64,000 bases of DNA from assembly GCA_002794785.1 (NCBI GenBank), contig NBBA01000003.1, positions 1,240,001 through 1,304,000 of the forward strand, in the 5' to 3' direction. The stretch is from Coniferiporia sulphurascens. Taxonomy: Eukaryota > Basidiomycota > Agaricomycetes > Hymenochaetales > Hymenochaetaceae. The notes under the pieces are model-generated. The model made no database searches. It was not told the DNA's origin and was given only the letters and a program-made list of their open reading frames with translations. Position numbers and translations under genes: made by a program. This document shows, piece after piece, positions 53,918 through 64,000 of the stretch (within the stretch, counting starts at the first letter, position 1; the number at the start of each line of letters is the position of its first letter).

Positions 53918-56900
53918 GTGCGCTCCCTTCCCCGTTTAGTGACCCCCGGACAACTGATAGAAACGAGAACGACCCGACGTGCCCTCGTCGAGTCGGTCGA
54001 GTTGCCCAAACTGGCGCGCAAGCCACCGCCGTCCTCCTTTCGCTCAGGCGGTCTCAGACCCGTTGCGTCTAATGATTCCGCCGCGCGCGACCCGTCCAGA
54101 AGGATTTCTAGGACGGCTGTAGACTTTGAGCAGGCTCTCCTCGGCACGGACACGGTCCTTCTCAAAGAAGGCCCCGATTTTAGCACTCTCGGCGGCGCCG
54201 AGCCATCTTCGACGGCCACATCTATGCGGAGCACGGCCTCCGCGCACTCGTCGCGTGCGTCCATGCGTGATGTGCAGCCTGCGACGCTGCACGTCGTGCC
54301 ACCCACTCCCGCCCTCCCGGGTCCTGATGCAGACATTAATATTGCAGCCACGCCACAGATAGCGCTGACGCGCTCCCGGTCGCCGTCTGGGACGTCCTCT
54401 TCGTCGCATATTGATGTAGGTGGCGGCGACGTACAGACAAAGCGACGGTCGCTGCTCCGCTCGCCGGGGACAGCGAGCAGCCCGGACCTCGCGACGCTTG
54501 TTCGGAAGGCAAAGGAGAGAAGTGCAGCTGCGAACAGGCACCACGGTGCTGGGGAATCGCCGGCGAACAATCACCACGGTTCCAATCCCGCGTTAATTTT
54601 GAACAGCCTTTCTCCCAATCACAACAACAATCACGCAGGTGATAACACCCCTCCGTCACGTACGCGCCAGCGCTCATCCACTACTGTGTCGGGCAACAAT
54701 CCGACGCCCATGTCTTCCTCGCAAAAGACGGGAAAGCTTGCAAAGAGTAGAGGGCGCTCAGATGCCCCTCCGGAGACGCCTGCCGTACCTAGTAGGGCGC
54801 CTATAAGCTCCGATTGGGTCATGACGAGCCCGAGAAACCGCTCGGAGACTGTGGTGAGCAAGGTAAGTCGACTTCCTCCGCCCCTGTGCAACATTATTTT
54901 GACCACCATCGTAGGGCAAGTCGTCTGTTCGTTCAAAGACGACTGCTTTCCTCGGAAAGATCATTGGGCAGGGCTCTATGCGGGATAAATCTGTGAGTAG
55001 GCTTTGACATCACGCGTGACGCAAATAAGTCTGACGTTGTATCGCAGCGGAGCGATATGTTTTCGCCCTCTACGCCAATAGCGACGTTTTCTGCTTCTAG
55101 TTTCTATCAGTCTGACGAAGCACCCCCCGTTCCTCCTATTCCTCGTCAACATCGCTCTCCGATTGCCTCGCCCATCGCCGATGTCTTTAACAAACCTGCG
55201 CATAATACCCCCGATTTAGGTAAACCCCTTCCCCCAATACAGTCCAGGTCTCGAAAGCCGAGTAAGGTTGAGGACGCCGTCGCCGTCGACGTCGCTAACG
55301 ACGACGCAAAGTCCTTGGTACTGGTCGAGCGAGTTGCCCCCGCAGTACGGTCCTCTTCCCCTGAGAGGACTATTAAGGGTAAGTTACCACAAGCGGTAGG
55401 ACGAGCAAAGCGGCGGAGTATGAGTGTCGGCGAGTCTGAACTTAAAAAGGCTGTGGCGGAGGCCGCAACCGAACGGGATCCTTCGTCGTTGTCAAATGAA
55501 TGGGAATCTGGGTCCGATTACAGTGGCGTTGTAAAGGACTTCAAGGGCGAGCTCTCTATGCAACTCGACACTATATCTACGTCTTCTTTTAATCTTAGGG
55601 ATCCGTCTACCCCGAAAACGGGGTCTTTCGATGCCGACCCGACGAGTGCGCTTGCGAATGTCAGAGGTCGCCTGCAGGAGCGGCCTCAGCGCCCTGAGCT
55701 CAGGATGGTCTCGTCGTCTCCAGCACCTACTACATCTACTACTGCTTCGACAGCCGACTCTGTGGTCGTTGCAGAAGATGCCATAGTTCCTCCCCGCCTG
55801 TCCTCTTTAGTCATACCACCAAAGAAATCAAGCACAGTATGTGATACAGGACCGGCGCGAAGAACCCAAGTCAAATATGGACCTCGTAGTTCCCAGTCTA
55901 GCTCAACAAACGTCTATGGCACGGTGTCCAATTCTGCGACGATAGGGCGAGATACGTCCCGACTTCATGTGCATCACCGATCGACGGCGTCGAGTTCCGA
56001 GCCATCTTTGATTCCTGTGCGTGATGACGACAGGATGCGGGACCCGAAGCGAACAGTTCGTCTTGTGCCTTCCTCAACGTCTGTTGGTTGGCCGGAAGCG
56101 ACCTCCCCCGCACTTTCGTTATGCCTCAGTTCTCAGACTGATTTGACCGAGGAAACTGGTGATCAGCGGATGTCTTCTTCAGTTGTTTCGCCCGAGGAGC
56201 CGGTTGATATCGAAGCGCGAGGCAAAGAATATGCAACAAAGTGTTGGACCGAGGACGAGCAGTTCCGTGCTCGGGAAAAGATCGCCGAGTGGTTGGGTGG
56301 AACGTTAGTCACATATTTTCTATCTCGATTTATTTTTGGTGCTTGACAAAGTTTGTGCAGTGGTTTGAACAACAAGGTTGCCTTGCGGTATTACATGGAC
56401 TTCTTCGACTTCGCTGGTCTAAGACTTGATGTCGCCTTTCGGCGGTTATGTGCCAAGCTATACCTCAAAGCAGAAACGCAACAGGTCGACCGGATCTTGG
56501 AAGAGTTTAGTCGTCGTTACTGGGAGACGAACCTATCCACGGTCTATGGGAGCGCTGGTGAGTGCAGCATGTGTCTGAAATCACGCGTCGATCTAATCTA
56601 TTAATCTATTGAATTTAAGGTGTTGTCCATGCTGTCTCTTACTCGCTACTGCTTCTGAACACGGATCTTCATGTTGCTGAGTTAGCACAGCGCATGTCGC
56701 GAAGTCAATTTGTGCGCAACACGTTGACTGCCATTCAGATGCAAATCCGGCCGAACGGAGGACGGGCGTCCACGCCGGAGCTGACTCACGATGACGGAAG
56801 CAGTATACGTGGTTTAGGCTCGGATGGCAGCGAAGCTGGGGCGAGCACGTTGCGCAGTAGAGGCCAACGCAGCGGGAGTGTTACCAGTTGGAACAGTATC

Positions 56901-58819
56901 TCGCGGGACTTTGTCAATACTCCCGCTACGACGCCCAACAGCGGGACTTCCCAAACACAGCTCAATGGTAGCAACACCTCTGTTCATGAACCACGCATAA
57001 AGAATGCGAGCGTGCCGTCTGTTGTCTACAGCCGGAGCTTCGACACCGACATGGAAAGTTTGCTTAAGGTTTGAATATTAACTTCAGAAAGCGATAGCGA
57101 TGCTGACTACGCCTTCAGGAAATGTACACGGCAATTAAGACCCAGCAAATCCTGCAACCGCTAGGCCGTATGGGTACGGAAAGACCATCGACATCTTCAT
57201 TGACCCCTGGTGCGCACTTGATACGTAACGGCAGTCGGCGAGGACAAAACGACCGCGTGGCCAATCTCAAGAGAGGCAGCATGCGTGGGATCCAATCGCT
57301 TTTCTCCGCACATGCTGGTGGTAGTCCATATGGAAACAGTGGGAGCTTCGATGGCCGAACCAGTCCTGCACCAAGCTTCGCGAACTCGGCTCATGAGGTC
57401 GGTATGAACGTTAGTCTCATGGACCCTCTGATCTCTCAGCGACGGATGCTAACTTTGCAATAGAACTTTGCCGCATCGAGTAGCCAGTTCTTGCCACCCA
57501 CGCTTGGCTTCGCGTCGAACCTGTCGCACACGATTATCCGCGAAGCGCAGGAAGATGATGCACATAGTTTGCGTAGCGAGGATTCAGGTTCTACAAGCGT
57601 TAGCATCACCGATGAGGAGCTTGCCCTTTTAGGTGCTCCATGGGCAAAGGAGGGCATGCTTTCCCGAAAACATTACTATGAAACAGCTGGCAGGCGCGCT
57701 AGAACAAAGCAGTGGATGGACGTATTCGTTGTTATTCAAAGGGGTGAACTAAATATGTTCATCTTCGGCGAAGGCGGTGGTGGTGCGACTATGGGTGTTG
57801 GAGGTGGAAATTGGTTGGTATGTAGTATTCAAATAAAATGCGAGCGATAACGATTTCTGACGACAATTCTTAAGGCTAATGCACAACCAGTCGGAACGGT
57901 CTCCCTTTCACACTCTTTGGCCCATTCGCTCCCACCACCGGGATATAGCCGACAACGACCCCATAGCTTCGTGTTGACCCTCGCATCTGGCGGGGTCTAT
58001 TTTTTCCAGGCTGGTACTGAAGAACTCGTGAATGAATGGGTGTCAACGTGCAATTATTGGGCTGCCCGTCAGAGCAAGGAGCCATTGGCTGGTGGTGTCT
58101 CCAATATGGAGTACGGCTGGAACCGCGTGATGGACCTCGTTGACGATCGACCTTCTATTTCTACTGATGAACCTCCGCCGAGGGATAACGATACATTTAG
58201 TATACGAAGCGCACGGAGCTGGCACAGCAGGAAGGACGCATTTTCGTTGCGGTCGACCTCGTCGCCGTTCACAGACCGGATATTTATACATGACTGGAAG
58301 CCGCCTATGCCCTCCAATGTCCCGAGCACACACGATGAAGAGAGTCAACTGGAGGCGCTCCAAAAGCACGCCGCTTCCTTAAAAGGGGACTTGAAACAGC
58401 ATAATGCTTATCGTGCTCCGATGCAGCAATTGGTTTGTTTTTCCCGGAGTTGTTTGATATTTTTAACGTTAGCTGACTGACGTCTTAAACAATAGTACCA
58501 GCCACGCTCGACAAACGCCAACAAGGCGCTAGCCAACTGGGAACGCAAGTCGCAATATCTCCTGACGGAGATAGTAAAGTACGATTCTTACGTCGACTCA
58601 CTCAAAGCCGGTATGTCTCTTCGTCTTAAGAGGCGCGGTGAGAAGACGCTTGAGAGGGCGCTCGTCGTGTCGAGCCCACAGGATGAGGGCGATACAAGAG
58701 GAAATCATTGGAAAAGATACCCGGAGGACACGATACCCGAGGAGGATTCCCCGCCGACGCCCGGGCTTCCCGCGAACCGTAGTTCGCGCTCAAGCTCAAT
58801 ATCGGAGACGGCCGAATGA
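53918..58819 (+). CDS. Sec7-PH domain Arf guanine-nucleotide exchange factor (SYT1-like)
   Basis: Arf-GEFs of this type activate Arf GTPases at the Golgi/endosome. The 5' boundary is not resolved: the frame is open from 53,918 but lacks an ATG there, so an upstream exon is likely. The first 750 or so residues are Ser/Pro-rich and disordered, with introns near 54,862-54,913 and 54,990-55,050. The Sec7 domain follows: YATKCWTEDEQFRAREKIAEWLGG (about 56,230-56,300), an intron, SGLNNKVALRYYMDFFDFAGLRLDVAFRRLC, LKAETQQVDRILEEFSRRYW (about 56,470-56,525) and VHAVSYSLLLLNTDLHVAEL (about 56,625-56,680). The PH domain begins GMLSRKHYYETAGRRARTKQW (about 57,652) and continues to FVLTLASGGVYFFQAGTEELVNEWVSTCNYW. 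A coiled coil (about 58,340-58,640) precedes the stop at 58,817-58,819. Confidence 0.85.
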
Positions 58820-59547
58820 GGCTTGCCCTTCTTGAATAGCTGGATCATACGTCCCTACGGGTTTTTTTTTTGTTCACCTTCCGTGCACAATTTATTTTAT
58901 TACTTTTTGTTCACTCAGTCCTTCCATTACACCCCTTTCCTTCATTATACAGCCTTGTATTATTATCCCCAGACGGCTCTTTTTTCGGTTTCTAGTTCTA
59001 AGGTTTCTCATATTTTTAATGCATACCCACATCAGATTTCTTTTACTTATGGACTAGTACACAATGTCCTAATGTTGAACGTTCTTCGTGTTTGCTACGT
59101 ACCTACGACGATTAACCGTTATATATATACTCTGTTCTTATCTAACCGACCCGAGGCCGTCGAATGGATTTGCTCTCGGCTTTTCCTTATCGGATAAACA
59201 ACGTAAGTGTGTATTTCATATGAAGCCGTAAGCAACTTTTTACATGCACAACATGTATACTGCGGACTAGGAGAGGGATTGCGTGTGCCAGACGGAAGCC
59301 GTGTCAACGGTCTCAAAGCAATTTCGTAACTCGTGAGTGGCCTCGCAAGCAAGGTCAGTCACAAGCGACAACAGAAAAGAAAAAAGAGAGATGGGGGGGG
59401 TATTGTTGAGCGACCTCGCTTGCGAGATCATTTGGTACGAAACAGTGGACTAGGGACAAAAGATACAGACCCCAGCTGGGGAGGTCATCCTTGAAAAAAA
59501 AGTAGTACGGCGGAACGCGAAACGAGACTACTGTAGTAGACGCTCGT
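58820..59547. other. Convergent intergenic region, Arf-GEF / glycopeptide protein
   Basis: About 730 bases between two stops. The left half is T-rich (TTTTTTTTT at about 58,862-58,870) and is probably the 3' untranslated region of the Arf-GEF gene. No gene is supported. Confidence 0.45.
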
Positions 59548-61110
59548 TTAGAACGTTCCGTGTGCTCCGGAAAATGCACGGGCGCGTCTCTGGGAGCGCG
59601 CGTGCTTCGCGAAGGACGTCGTGCGCTCGATCTCGGCCCGGCGTGATCGTCTTCTCTTGCACGTCTTCGTCGTCGAGGGGTCTGCAGCGGCGGCTGAAGA
59701 GGACGGGGAGGATGTGGCGGGAGTGGAAGGTGTCGGTGCACTGCTACTGCTGTCGACGCTGGTGGACTCGCCGACGTTCAGGACAGCCGTCTTGGACGCG
59801 GGGCTCGCGATGGGGCTTGCGATGAAGGTCGCTGTAGGGGCAGGCTCGGCGACCTTGGAGCTTGGGGACGCCGACGGAACGGGGGCAGCACTGCTGCTGG
59901 CCTGACCGCATACGGCGGGGCTGCTGCTGCTGGAGCTGCTGTTGACGAAGCTGCTGGTGGCTGCGGCGGGACTGCTGCTGCTGCTGAAGATACTGGTTGC
60001 GCTGACCGTGACCCGTGTCAAACTGCTGGTGGTGGTGCTAGGCTTAGCGGGGCTACTGCTGATAGTACTGGGCTTAGCGGAGCTGCTGCTGGTAACGCTA
60101 CTCTTGGCGACACTGCTGCTGCTCGTAATAGAGCTAGTCCTAACGCCAATGCTGCTGCTGGTGATGGAGCTGGCCTTTACAGTAGTACTGCTGCTGCTGC
60201 TAGAGCTTGATGATGGTGTGTCCTCCTCGGACAGAGAGCCAGCGACGGCCTCTGTAAATTCAGTAGCGCCGCCTCCGCAGAAGGTGATTAGTAAGTTAAC
60301 ATTATCCGCCTGGCAGGCACGTTGAACCTGATTATCGTTGGACTGGAAGAACGCCGTATCGCAATTCGCGTCAGCGCCTGAGTAAGTTGTTTCATAAGTA
60401 CCGATGCGTGGCGGACGGTGATCGACGGAGTGTCCTTACAAACTGCGCCGAGGCCATCACACACGTCGCCATCCCCACCGAAGAAGGTGAACGCAGTTTC
60501 GACGTTATACTCGTGCCTGTCGCAGCATGAGTTATAATTGGATTCGAAAGAAGTTCTTTCAAGCGCTTACGTTGGAATGAGCGAGATGTCAACACTGTTT
60601 ATATGACCGGACCATTAGCAAGCAACTCGGAAATTAGAAGAAGGAATCAATTTCACCTAGAACCGCACCCGGCACAAGCGGGGTTGTTCAAGTTCATTTC
60701 GACGAGAGTGCAGAACTCGCCGTTAAACAGGCAACCTCCCGTTTGAAGATAGCTGCAAGAAATTAACATTAAATGAAAAACGCACGGAGAGGGCTAGGAA
60801 ATAATGCATACGCAATAGACGACTGTAAGGGGCCATTGCTCGTGTAGTCGGAACCATTTGACAGGACATTGCCTCCTTGAATGAGTTGAGGCTTGGGTAT
60901 CATGTTAGTCGAGTATATTCGCTGCTCGTAGGCATTTGTAGACAACATACAGTACCAGTACCACAGCTAGATGCGACCCGATCAGCACAGCAGCTTGAGG
61001 GAAATAAGTGGCCGCACTTACTTGTTCTCGAACCGGACAGTGTGCGATTCGGCGTGAGCGTGGAGTGCGAAGACGGCGGCCAGAGCGAATGAAAAGAGTG
61101 CAGCGATCAT
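59548..61110 (-). CDS. Secreted Ser-rich glycopeptide-type protein with a basic C-terminus
   Basis: This belongs to a group of small basidiomycete secreted proteins often called glycopeptide, with a Cys-rich fold reminiscent of thaumatin; the function is unknown. The ATG at 61,110 gives a signal peptide, MIAALFSFALAAVFALHAHA, then ESHTVRFENK. The folded domain is spread over short exons: GTPYLVQNGNVLSTGSDYTS-like residues, GPLQSSIAYLQTGGCLFNGELC, VEMNLNNPACAGAG, VDISLIPT, NVETAFTFFGGDGDVCDGLGAVC and FFQSNDNQVQRACQADNVNLLITFC (about 60,270-60,350). After AGSLSEEDTPSSS begins a 180-residue Ser/Thr/Ala/Pro-rich stalk, likely O-glycosylated. The end is strongly basic, CKRRRSRRAEIERTTSFAKHARSQ, without the hydrophobic tail of a GPI protein. 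The stop is at 59,548-59,550. Confidence 0.78.
59890..60220 (-). repeat. Serine-coding trinucleotide tracts in the stalk of the secreted protein
   Basis: On + the sequence is rich in CTGCTG and related triplets; on the coding minus strand these are AGC and AGT Ser codons. Runs such as SSSSSSSS alternate with imperfect units of about six to eight residues of the type SSITSSS/SSVTSSS. Such tracts change length easily. Confidence 0.65.
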
Positions 61111-62961
61111 TGTAAGGATTGTCGGTGTCGAAAGAGTGGCTTGGCGTCGTCCGTGCTGCGAAGGGGAAGATGAAAGGGGAGGGGGGGCGAGGAGGGGAGA
61201 AGGAGAGAGAAATAAAAAGACAAGGTGCGCCTCACGGAGAGTAGCACTTATAGGGTCGGCGCCGTCCGATAAAGAAAGTGGATAAAGTATTAATGACGGA
61301 GCGGCGAATGATGAATACCGCGTTTGGACGACTCTTTCCCTCCCTTTCGCCACGATCAACAAATCCCGGATTTCATCTCGAAGACCGTTGGGGAATGCGC
61401 GACGTATATTTATTCCATCACCTTCCAAGCTTCAGGTCAGATTCAATGCGCCCGCCGTCACTCCGCCAATTTCGAGACAGAGTTCTCCACAGTGTTCGCA
61501 CCTTCGGATGGTGATTTTGGACGCGCGATATCTCCTCTACCATCGTGTTGAATTTATATCACAGATCCTACGCCGGCAACGACGTGCTGCTGAGTCCGCC
61601 TCGTCGAACCTGAAATCTATGAAGTCGTTCAGCGAATATTCAACTTGAATGATCGTCGTTTCCGCCGGACCGCTGTCTTATCCGCCCGCGCAGATCGAAT
61701 ATGTATAACGCTTGCCCAAAATGGTTCCGCGTATTCGCGTCCAACACTCACGCGGTTATAACTGGTTCCAAATTATCGTCCCAAACTTGGTCAAGAAATC
61801 TACGCTCGTGCTCCAGTATCTGCTGTCGTGACAACTATATTGATACCAAGTACGTGTTTTTAAGAACCGCATTGCGGCATCCTTGTCGCTTTGTTGAGTT
61901 GTCAATTTCCGACAATACCCAAGGGGAGGAACGTGCTGAAAGTCCACCAGGCAGCGCCGCTGGTGATACGCGGCTCGAGGACGCCCATTAACGTCAAATT
62001 CGCAGTTTTCTCCTTATAAGCCAAGAGCGCTGAGGCACCAGGGGTCAATGTCCTTTAATAGAAAGGGGCAACTTCCGGACACTAGACTTTGGCTCGAACA
62101 AAATTCTCTCTTGATGACCTTCATTCTGCTTTTTCCCATGACAACGTAGCCTGCCCAATGGGTTTAGTTGGCATATTGGGGCTCGGCTCGATTATGTCTT
62201 TGCGGTCGAGACCTCTATTTTTCTTCACTTATCTCCACGGGGAGGGTTTATTCGACGTGTATGGCACTTTCACTAATCTGTCTCGTAATATCGAAGGCAG
62301 CGGCACCTCCATTACGGGAAAATAGCATGGGGCGGAGCGGATAGGTCGGCAACATTCTGATCGGGTTTTGCAAAAAAAAAATTACACGTTGTAACAGAGC
62401 TGGGTTTGGGCTGGGATTTGGACACGATTTCATTCTGATACTGGTATTCCGGTAAAGACGGGCGGTTGCTTGGCAGAAAGAAAAAGAGACTAGGAGCTCT
62501 TTGGTTGGTCACACCTCATGTTTATTGGTTTATGTGTGTACTGTACTCTTTTCCCTGTCGGGCTGCGGTCTATTCTGAGCAAGACGAGATAATTTCATAT
62601 CAACTAATCCGTCAGCGGGCTAGTCTGTCCATTTGTTCCGGTCAAGGCGTGTTTACTTACGATATCCGTTCGCTCACGATATCGGACCCATGGTAATGGT
62701 GTGCTTGTTGCGCCGCCATCTGCACCATCATTTTATTTATGCGCTTCTACTGTATATCCTAGTGAGCTTTAAGACCAAGTTATTGACTTTCGAACATCTG
62801 CAAACTCGTTTTTTTCGGTCGTTCGCGTTATTAACAACTTAAATATATGGGTTTTTTTTTGAAATAGAAAATGTATATAAGATAGACCGCAGACGTAAGA
62901 GTACAATTTTTCCGAATCGTGAGGTTGCTTCAAAATACACCTCGAGTCATACCGGATCATT
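61111..62961. promoter_or_regulatory. Upstream region of the secreted-protein gene and YSH1 3' region
   Basis: About 1.85 kb separates the secreted-protein ATG from the YSH1 stop; both genes are on the minus strand. The proximal part is purine-rich on + (61,158-61,225). Open frames here (e.g. 61,701-61,991 and 62,089-62,325 on +) are short and show no domain. The distal part is AT-rich (62,700-62,910). No gene is called. Confidence 0.45.
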
Positions 62962-64000
62962 CTAGCCATGGACTTCCAAAACGCCATCATCCTCGGATTC
63001 GTCACTTTCGTCCACATCTATGGTCTCGACCTTCTGTTCATCACCCTCCTCCCCCTCTGCCTCTCCGCCATCCTCCCCGCCCTCTTCTTCTACGTGTGTG
63101 CTGACGGGCTTCTAAAAGTTCATAACGGTCAAACAATAAGCGCCACGGTAAGTGGATAGAATGCGGCCACACGTACCTCACTACCCTCATCAAGCTCCTC
63201 TATTGAGTAGATACCGGCTTGTTCGCTGGCGGACTTTTCTTTTACCTCCTCAACTACGTTGAGTGGCGTGCCCGAGATGTACAGCTCAGACAGTGAGCTG
63301 ACAGTCGTCAACGCCATATCGAGCACCACCTCAACACGTTTCCGCAAGTCATCACTTGAGCTTTCAACCGTCTGATCGCATTTGTGGGAAGGGGAAGTTT
63401 AGGGTTAAGTAGCAGCATCTTCGGTAAGTGCCGCAGACAAAATGATCGGAAGAGATTGAGTACATACCATCGTTGCAAGGTTGATGAACGCATCTGCCTC
63501 ATCAAGCTGGATGAGCAGACCCGTCGCGTCGTCCACAGTCCCGTCTTCGTTCACTACTGGCGGCTGCTCCGGCATGTGTAGTTCAACCTCACCGAAGTGC
63601 GCTTCGAGGAACATTGCGAGTCGCTGAATGCGCACAATCAGTGCGTCCCCTTCATCGTCTGCGTGAGGATGTGGGTTTGTATGATCGTGGCTGTGGCTGT
63701 GGGTAGTTACTGTACGTCATAAAGGGAGAATTAGTTAATTCATTGTAAAAGTACCATAAAAATATAATTATCTGAGAAATTGCAGGAATCGTGGACTCAC
63801 ACTTCACCGAGGCGGGACTTCTGTCAATTCCGAGAATAAGTGCGAGACACGAGTCAGCAATCATATCGTTGCTGGCGCTTGACTCCCACTCCAATGTGAG
63901 TTCGTGCTCTTGTGTATGTTTAACGTCGACTGCCCCCATCACCTATCATCGCAAACAAATCGGATTAATATACAATTAAAAAAATAAGTGTAAACCCACC
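62962..64000 (-). CDS. YSH1: Cleavage/polyadenylation endonuclease YSH1 (CPSF73), C-terminal part
   Basis: Ysh1 is the metallo-beta-lactamase nuclease that cuts pre-mRNA before polyadenylation. Only the C-terminal domain is in the window; the catalytic part lies beyond 64,000. In order on the minus strand: GAVDVKHTQEHELTLEWESSASNDMIADSCLALILGIDRSPASVKC (about 63,800-63,940, quoted in part), an intron, a HSHSHDHTNPHPHADDEGD His/Asp stretch, RIQRLAMFLEAHFGEVELHMPE (about 63,570-63,635), DEADAFINLATM, an intron (about 63,370-63,470), TVESSSDDLRKRVEVVLDMALTTVSSLSELY, and SIEELDEGSE. A last intron (about 63,108-63,175) joins KPVSTHVEEEGGEDGGEAEGE ... TIDVDESDESEDDGVLEVHG, an acidic tail ending with TAG at 62,962-62,964. 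The splice keeps the frame, and the plus-strand frame over the same DNA is a shadow. Confidence 0.88.

Noticed and set aside
53692..54570. A 292-codon minus-strand frame over the Arf-GEF N-terminus
   Set aside because: No domain, and the plus-strand frame continues into clear Sec7 and PH domains; Ser/Arg-rich GC-rich coding sequence often leaves the opposite strand open.
62968..63159. A 63-codon hydrophobic frame on + resembling a small membrane protein
   Set aside because: It is antisense to the spliced acidic C-terminal exon of YSH1, which has consensus splice sites and continues a known protein.
63405..63425. TTAACCCTAA string resembling a telomere repeat
   Set aside because: A single short copy inside a YSH1 intron, not an array.

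Overview
This window looks like nuclear DNA of a filamentous basidiomycete, most likely an Agaricomycete. The genes are packed with short GT-AG introns, often 50-100 bases, on both strands without operons. Several proteins are of types best known from mushrooms and their relatives: a secreted glycopeptide-type protein, a nitrogen GATA factor carrying an MDWRA/SRSRS repeat, and a Git3-like receptor. I see no bacterial, plasmid or phage features, and no CRISPR, rRNA or tRNA gene.

Twenty-four protein genes are supported; the first (VPS53) and the last (YSH1) run off the window. Bases 1-14,000 hold VPS53 (+), a single-pass membrane protein (-), a magnesium-chelatase-like AAA+ protein (+), the RNase P subunit RPR2 (-) and the intron-rich recombination translocase RDH54 (-). 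Bases 14,000-24,000 hold a membrane-anchored amidohydrolase (-), the ERAD ubiquitin ligase HRD1 (+), AIM41/YqeY (-) and a conserved-looking protein of unknown function (-). A 2.4 kb gene-poor stretch with a cluster of hairpins follows (23.7-26.1 kb). Bases 26,000-33,000 hold a queuosine-salvage protein, a peroxin with dysferlin domains and a GEN1/YEN1 Holliday-junction resolvase, all on +. Bases 33,500-40,800 hold GPI18, an Ntn asparaginase, dynamitin and a CMD-family protein (all -), then 3-hydroxyisobutyrate dehydrogenase (+). Bases 41,000-48,200 hold a bestrophin-like channel (-), a signal peptide peptidase (+) and a seven-helix receptor (+). Bases 49,400-58,800 hold the AreA/NIT2-type GATA regulator and a Sec7-PH Arf-GEF (both +). 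The window ends with the Ser-rich secreted protein (-) and the 3' part of YSH1 (-).

The genes are mostly housekeeping and do not form a biosynthetic cluster. Themes recur at a distance: Golgi/endosome traffic (VPS53, Arf-GEF, dynamitin), ER membrane quality control and GPI assembly (HRD1, signal peptide peptidase, GPI18), homologous recombination (RDH54, YEN1), RNA processing or modification (RPR2, YSH1, queuosine salvage) and nutrient sensing (receptor, GATA factor). The most notable signals are a doubled DUF2439-like module at the front of RDH54, a 14-base palindrome around an MCB-type ACGCGT in its promoter, a CACGTG box 70-180 bases ahead of four start codons, repeated GGCGCC motifs upstream of the receptor and the hairpin cluster. 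No clear new system was found. Intron boundaries were read by eye and are approximate unless stated.
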